The position numbers and the translations under genes were made by a program. Positions 60,236-64,000 of a stretch of DNA of 64,000 nt are shown in pieces. Positions within the stretch are counted from its first letter, which is position 1; every line of letters begins with the position of its first letter. A model generated the notes under the pieces. The model worked only from the letters and a program-made list of their open reading frames with translations. It was not told where the DNA came from and did not search any database. The stretch is from CAVSEK01 sp963726975 (lineage in GTDB: Bacteria; Actinomycetota; Actinomycetes; Mycobacteriales; SCTD01), in contig CAVSEK010000010.1 of NCBI GenBank assembly GCA_963726975.1, forward strand, positions 176,413 through 240,412. The letters run 5' to 3'.

Positions 60236-62074
60236 CTAGAAGGCGGCCTCGTCGAGCTGCATGAGCGACAGGTCGGTCGCCTCGGCGATCGCCCGCTTGG
60301 CCGACAGCTCGGGGAAGACCGCGGACGCGAACCACTTCGCCGCCGCGACCTTGCCCTCGTAGAAGGCCCGGTCCCGGGGTCCGGCCGCCGGCAGCGCGGC
60401 GACGGCGACGGCCGCCTGGCGCAGCAGCAGCCAGCCGACGACCAGGTCGCCCAGGGCCATGAGCAGCCGGGTCGTGTTGAGCCCGGTCTTGTAGATGTTG
60501 TCGGCGTCCTCGGCGGAGGCCATGAGCTCGTTCACGCAGTAGCCGACGATGCCCTGCACGTCCTCCAGCGCCTGGCCGAGCAGCTCGCGCTCCTTGGCCA
60601 GCGTGCCGTTGCCGGCGTCGCCCTTGCTGAACTCCTGGATCTCGGCGGTCAGCTTGCCCAGCGCCTGCCCCTGGTCCCGCACGATCTTGCGGAAGAACAG
60701 GTCCATGCCCTGGATGGTCGTCGTCCCCTCGTACAGGGTGTCGATCTTGGCGTCGCGGATGTACTGCTCGACGGGGTAGTCCTGGGTGAAGCCGGACCCG
60801 CCGAAGACCTGCAGCGAGCTCGCGAGCAGCTCGTACGCCTTCTCCGAGCCGTAGCCCTTGACGATCGGCAGCAGCAGGTCGTTGAGCCGGACCGCCATGT
60901 CGTCGACCTCGCCGGCGGCCTCGGACAGCTCGACCTGGTCCTGCTGGCTGGCGGTGAACAGGACCAGCGCGCGCATGCCCTCGGCCCACGCCTTCTGGCG
61001 CATGAGCATGAGGCGGACGTCGGCGTGGTGGCTGATCGTCACGCGCGGCGCGGTCTTGTCGGTCATCTTCGGCAGCTCGGGACCCTGCACGCGGATCTTG
61101 GCGTACTCCAGGGCGTTGAGGTAGCCGGTCGACAGCGTCGAGATGGCCTTGGCCCCGACGAACATCCGGGCGTTCTCGATGACCTGGAACATCTGGGCGA
61201 TGCCGGAGTGGACGTCGCCGACCAGCGTGCCGACGGCCGGCGCGTGCTCGCCGAAGGTGACCTCGCAGGTCGTGCTGACCTTCAGGCCCATCTTCTTCTC
61301 GACGCCGGTGACGTGGACGCCGTTGCGCTCGCCGAGCTCGCCGGTCTCGAGGTCCACGTGGAACTTCGGGACGAGGAACAGCGAGAGGCCCTTGGTGCCC
61401 GGGCCGCCGGCGCCGGGCGTGTCGACCGGGCGGGCGAGCACGAGGTGGAAGATGTTCTCCGGCCAGTCCCACTCGGCCGAGGTGATGAAGCGCTTGACGC
61501 CCTCGAGGTGCCAGGTGCCGTCGGGCTGCGGCCGGGCGGTGGTGCGCCCGGCGCCGACGTCCGAGCCCGCGTCGGGCTCGGTGAGCACCATGGTGGCGCC
61601 CCACTGGCGCTCGATCGCGAGCTCGGCGAAGCGCTTCTGCTCCGGGGTGCCGTTGCGGTGCAGGATCGCCGCGAAGCCCGCGCCGGAGCCGAACATGTAG
61701 ATCGCCGGGTTGGCGCCGAGCACCATCTCGGTGCAGGCCCAGCGCAGCGTGGGGGGCGCGCCGATGCCGCCGAGGCTCTCGGGCAGGTCCAGCTTGTCCC
61801 ACCCCCCGTCGGCGTACGCCTGGTAGCTCGCCAGGAAGCTCTTCGGCATCGTCACCGAGCCGGTGGCCTTGTCGAAGACCGGCGGGTTGCGGTCGCTGTC
61901 GGCGAAGGACGCCGCGAGGTCGTTCGTGGCGAGCCGCTCGACCTCCTTGAGCACGTCGCGCGCGCTGTCGACGTCGAGCTGGGCGAACGGCCCGGTGCCC
62001 AGGGTCTCGTCCGCGCCGAAGACCTCGAACAGGTTGAACTCGATGTCGCGCAGGTTGCTCTTGTAGTGGCCCAT
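60236..62074 (-). CDS. Acyl-CoA dehydrogenase (FadE5-like)
   Basis: FAD-dependent dehydrogenase of 612 residues, first oxidative step of fatty acid beta-oxidation. MGHYKSNLRDIEFNLFEVF is the long-form actinobacterial start. Also seen are TEPDAGSDVGAGRTTA, ITSAEWDWPENIFHLVLAR, ENARMFVGAKAISTLSTGYLNALEYAKIRVQG, VFGGSGFTQDYPVEQYIRDAKIDTLYEGTTTIQGMDL (catalytic Glu in YEGT) and a C-terminal extra domain typical of the roughly 600-residue class. ATG at 62074. Two operator-like repeats lie upstream. Confidence 0.95.
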   Translation of the reverse strand: MGHYKSNLRDIEFNLFEVFGADETLGTGPFAQLDVDSARDVLKEVERLATNDLAASFADSDRNPPVFDKATGSVTMPKSFLASYQAYADGGWDKLDLPESLGGIGAPPTLRWACTEMVLGANPAIYMFGSGAGFAAILHRNGTPEQKRFAELAIERQWGATMVLTEPDAGSDVGAGRTTARPQPDGTWHLEGVKRFITSAEWDWPENIFHLVLARPVDTPGAGGPGTKGLSLFLVPKFHVDLETGELGERNGVHVTGVEKKMGLKVSTTCEVTFGEHAPAVGTLVGDVHSGIAQMFQVIENARMFVGAKAISTLSTGYLNALEYAKIRVQGPELPKMTDKTAPRVTISHHADVRLMLMRQKAWAEGMRALVLFTASQQDQVELSEAAGEVDDMAVRLNDLLLPIVKGYGSEKAYELLASSLQVFGGSGFTQDYPVEQYIRDAKIDTLYEGTTTIQGMDLFFRKIVRDQGQALGKLTAEIQEFSKGDAGNGTLAKERELLGQALEDVQGIVGYCVNELMASAEDADNIYKTGLNTTRLLMALGDLVVGWLLLRQAAVAVAALPAAGPRDRAFYEGKVAAAKWFASAVFPELSAKRAIAEATDLSLMQLDEAAF

Positions 62075-62109
62075 CGGGCGAGCGCTCCTCGGGAGTCGGG
62101 GTACGGCTG

Positions 62110-62147
62110 TACCCGCCGGTAACAACAGGGTGCTACCCGTGGGTAAC
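62110..62147. promoter_or_regulatory. Two TACCC(N)GGTA operator-like sites upstream of fadE-like gene
   Basis: TACCCGCCGGTAAC at 62110-62123 and TACCCGTGGGTAAC at 62134-62147 are direct copies 24 bp apart. Each is itself palindromic (TACC-GGTA and TACCC-GGGTA). They sit 36-73 bp upstream of the acyl-CoA dehydrogenase start. Tandem palindromes at such a position are typical of TetR-family repressors of fatty acid metabolism; no such regulator is in the window. Confidence 0.65.
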
Positions 62148-62282
62148 CTTTGGCAAGTCCTGTTACGAGATCGGCACACGGGCGCCGCTCCCTGAGCGCG
62201 GGGCGCGGGGTAGGAGGCGATCACGGCGGGTAGACCGCCCGCACGGACGTCCCGTGCGCTGGCGAGAGAGAGTGAGAACGAC

Positions 62283-62567
62283 ATGGAGATCCTCGGACTG
62301 ATCGTGGCCGGAGTGATCATCGGCCTGCTGGGCAAGCTGGTCGCTCCGGGCGACAAGGACAACATCCCGATCTGGGCCACCCTGCTGTGCGGCGTGGGCG
62401 GTGTGCTCCTCGGTGGGGCGATCTACCGCGCCTTCGGCGGCAACGGCAGCGCGGGCATCGACTGGACCCGCTGGGTCGTCGCGATCGCGACCGCCGCGGT
62501 GCTCACCGTCATCGTCAGCACGGTGATGGGTCGCAACTCCGGGCGCAGCGTGGGCGCGCGCCGCTAG
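62283..62567 (+). CDS. GlsB/YeaQ/YmgE family stress-response membrane protein
   Basis: Membrane protein of 94 residues with three helices: MEILGLIVAGVIIGLLGKLVAPG, WATLLCGVGGVLLGGAIYRAFGG and WVVAIATAAVLTVIVSTVMG. The IIGLLGKLVAPGDKDNIPIWATLLCGVGGVLLGG stretch is the transglycosylase-associated protein signature. Family members are induced by stress; the biochemical role is unknown. Confidence 0.92.
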   Translation: MEILGLIVAGVIIGLLGKLVAPGDKDNIPIWATLLCGVGGVLLGGAIYRAFGGNGSAGIDWTRWVVAIATAAVLTVIVSTVMGRNSGRSVGARR

Positions 62568-62649
62568 ACCGCGCTCGCCACGACCCCGGCCCGGGTGCTC
62601 CCCGGGCCCGGGTCGAACGCCGGACGACTGACCCCGCACGGCTCCACGT

Positions 62650-62678
62650 CGGCCCCCGCCCGCTCCGGGCGGGGGCCG
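62650..62678. terminator. Strong terminator hairpin
   Basis: CGGCCCCCGCCCG and CGGGCGGGGGCCG form a perfect 13-bp stem around a CTC loop. It sits between the convergent GlsB-like gene and the NAD(P)H-binding protein gene and can end both. Confidence 0.88.
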
Positions 62679-62689
62679 ATGTGCGTCCG

Positions 62690-63356
62690 GGCTCGCCGGC
62701 GGCGCGCACGGCCTCGGCGAGACCGGTGTCGCCGGCGGTCAGCTCGAGCACCTGCCCGGCGGTGCCCGGGGCGTCCAGCAGGGCCGCGAGCACGGCCGCC
62801 ACGTCGTCGCGGGGGACGTCGCCGCGCTCGACGTGCTCGGCCAGGAGCACCCGGCCGGCGCCGGCGTCGTCGGTGAGGCGGCCAGGACGCAGCACGGTCC
62901 AGCGCAGGTCCCGGGTCCGCAGGTCGTCCTCCGCCGCCAGCTTGGCGCGCAGGTAGGCGACGAAGGCGTCCTCGACGCCCTCCGGCGTCGCCCCGTCGCG
63001 GACCGTCTCGACGCCCATGGACGACACGAGCAGGTACCGCTGCACGCCGGCCGCCTGGCAGGCGTCCGCCAGCAGCGCTGCGCCGCCGCGGTCGACGCTG
63101 TCCTTGCGCGCGTCGCCGCTCCCCCTCCGGCCCCGGCGCTGAAGACCGCGGCGTCGCACCCCTGCAGCGCCCGCGCCAGCTCGTCGGCGCCGACCTGCTC
63201 CAGGTCGAGCAGGGCGGGCTCGACCCCGTCGGCCCGCAGGTCGTCGGCCTGGTCGGCGGCCCGGACGATGCCCACCACCTCGTCCCCGCGCTCGATCGAG
63301 CAGACGGCCGGCCGTCGTCCGACCTGACCATGGGCCCCAGCGATGGCGATCCTCAT
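62690..63356 (-). pseudogene. NAD(P)H-binding/NmrA-like protein, frameshifted
   Basis: ATG at 63356 starts MRIAIAGAHGQVGRR, an N-terminal Rossmann motif (G-x-x-G-x-x-G type), then ERGDEVVGIVR, LLDLEQVGADELARALQGCDAAVFSAGAGGG. The frame breaks near 63125 in a G-run. A shift restores SGDARKDSVDRGGAALLADACQAAGVQRYLLVSSMGVE, WTVLRPGRLTDDAGAGRV, VPRDDVAAVLAALLDAPGTAGQVLELTAGDTGLAEAV. Beyond about 62690 the open frame runs into the terminator hairpin, so the true stop is uncertain and may also be shifted. Typical epimerase-like reductase of unknown substrate. Confidence 0.75.
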
Positions 63357-63490
63357 GGGGTGCGGCTCCCGCGCCCGGAGGGTGCCACTCGGCGCGGGGC
63401 GTCCGCCCACCGGGTCCCGGGCCAGCACGGCCGGCGGACCGAGCAGGACTACTCAGGTCGTGACCGCGCCTGTGGCGTCAGGCTTCCCGC

Positions 63491-63942
63491 ATGAGCAGCG
63501 TCGGTGTCGGGGTCGTCAGGGCATGTCTGGGCCTCGCGGCCGGTGCGGCGCTGACCGCGTGGTCGGTCGGGGACCTGTCCTACGACGGGCCGGCGCAGGG
63601 CGGGCTGGACCACGCGGTCCAGCCGTTGCCGATCACCCCCGAGGCCGTCACGGCCCTGGGCGTCACGGGCCTGCTGGTCCTCGTCGGCGTGCTGCTGACG
63701 GAGCGCGGCCGAGCGCGCTCGACCCGGCCGCTGCTGGTCTGCCTCACCGTCACCGGGCTGCTGCTCGGTGCCGGCTACCGGGTCGTCGCCGCCGGCGTCG
63801 TCGGGGGCAACATCGGCGCCGGGCTGCTGCTGTTCGTCGGCCCGCCGCTGCTCGTCGGCCTGCTCGTCACAGGGGCCGTCCTGACCGCGCTGCGGGCCCG
63901 GAGCGGCAGGTGCTGCGGGACTCCCAGCCCCGGGGTGCCTGA
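63491..63942 (+). CDS. Small polytopic membrane protein (probable frameshift near the end)
   Basis: ATG at 63491. The product has about four hydrophobic segments: VGVVRACLGLAAGAALTAWSV, VTALGVTGLLVLVGVLLTERG, LLVCLTVTGLLLGAGYRVVAAG and GAGLLLFVGPPLLVGLLVTGAVLTAL. Read straight, the frame runs through the adjacent tRNA. A one-base shift near 63900, in a CCGG run, gives ERQVLRDSQPRGA and a TGA at 63940-63942, a sensible 150-residue end. Function unknown. Confidence 0.6.
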
Positions 63943-63960
63943 CCGGGGACGGCCTGCGAG

Positions 63961-64000
63961 AGCGGGCGACGAGAATCGAACTCGCGTTCTCAGCTTGGGA
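63961..64000 (-). tRNA. tRNA-Gly (CCC), 3' half, truncated by window end
   Basis: On the minus strand the edge reads the anticodon loop T-CCC-AA, then the rest of the anticodon stem and variable region. A T-arm (GCGAG-TTCGATT-CTCGT) and acceptor strand CGCCCGC with a T discriminator follow. The pattern fits actinobacterial tRNA-Gly with anticodon CCC. CCA is not encoded. The D-arm and 5' half lie outside the window. Confidence 0.85.

Overview
This 64 kb window is chromosomal DNA of a very GC-rich actinobacterium (Actinomycetota). The evidence is near-uniform G/C third codon positions, frequent GTG starts, GTGA/ATGA stop-start overlaps, and actinobacterial synteny: cca, inositol-phosphate synthase with a PadR regulator, then a penicillin-binding protein, two mannosyltransferase-like genes, rpsF-ssb-rpsR-rplI and dnaB. 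That order is typical of the neighbourhood of the replication origin. Genus cannot be fixed by eye; a relative of the Kineosporia/Motilibacter/Frankia-type lineages is plausible.

Layout. 1-3525: truncated FHA/FtsK-type ATPase (-). 3584-7630: cca, a FecR-like anchored protein and an MFS exporter. 7631-10467: a small Cys-pair protein, ino1 and padR with a perfect operator palindrome. 10475-15428: bifunctional PBP and two polytopic glycosyltransferases, translationally coupled. 15506-17160: endonuclease IV (-) and an exported cupredoxin-like protein (+). 17289-18991: rpsF-ssb-rpsR-rplI with an S6:S18-type leader. 19138-23850: a zinc-ribbon gene, a cluster of DnaA-box-like sites and a dnaB gene carrying two inteins. 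24308-28903: a minus-strand run of dienelactone hydrolase, a small acidic ORF, a dihydrouridine synthase, Maf, a membrane protein and a lipoprotein. 28974-33219: a START-like gene and a branched-chain 2-oxoacid dehydrogenase operon (E1 alpha, E1 beta, E2), all repeatedly frameshifted. 33453-35768: two paralogous 45-residue proteins and an NHLRC2-like thioredoxin/NHL protein. 36194-60159: an extracellular-type contractile injection system (eCIS/CIS) locus. 60236-64000: FadE-type acyl-CoA dehydrogenase, GlsB-like membrane protein, a frameshifted NAD(P)H-binding protein, a small membrane protein and the 3' half of a tRNA-Gly.

The eCIS locus is the centre of interest. It encodes sheath, two tube-type proteins, LysM baseplate protein, VgrG-like spike, PAAR tip, gp25, J-like and I-like baseplate proteins, an AAA+ ATPase, a DUF4255 cap protein and a CisA-like zinc-ribbon membrane protein. 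It has two dedicated regulators (LuxR-type and BTAD/SARP-type). It also carries three non-structural genes worth attention: a kinase-like protein that is a candidate cargo, a ~1750-residue Pro/Ala-rich protein with a DUF4157-type HELEH site, and a membrane protein with a collagen-like Gly-X-Y tract. No conventional tape-measure or tail-fibre gene is recognisable.

Sequence quality caveat. Several genes contain single-base frameshifts. Most isolated ones look like one base lost from a G/C run (near 19563, 47277, 48508, 51717, 63125, 63900). A separate dense group of apparent +1 insertions lies between 29145 and 32460, with one more at 42631. They may be assembly errors, and the affected genes are annotated as interrupted rather than assumed dead.
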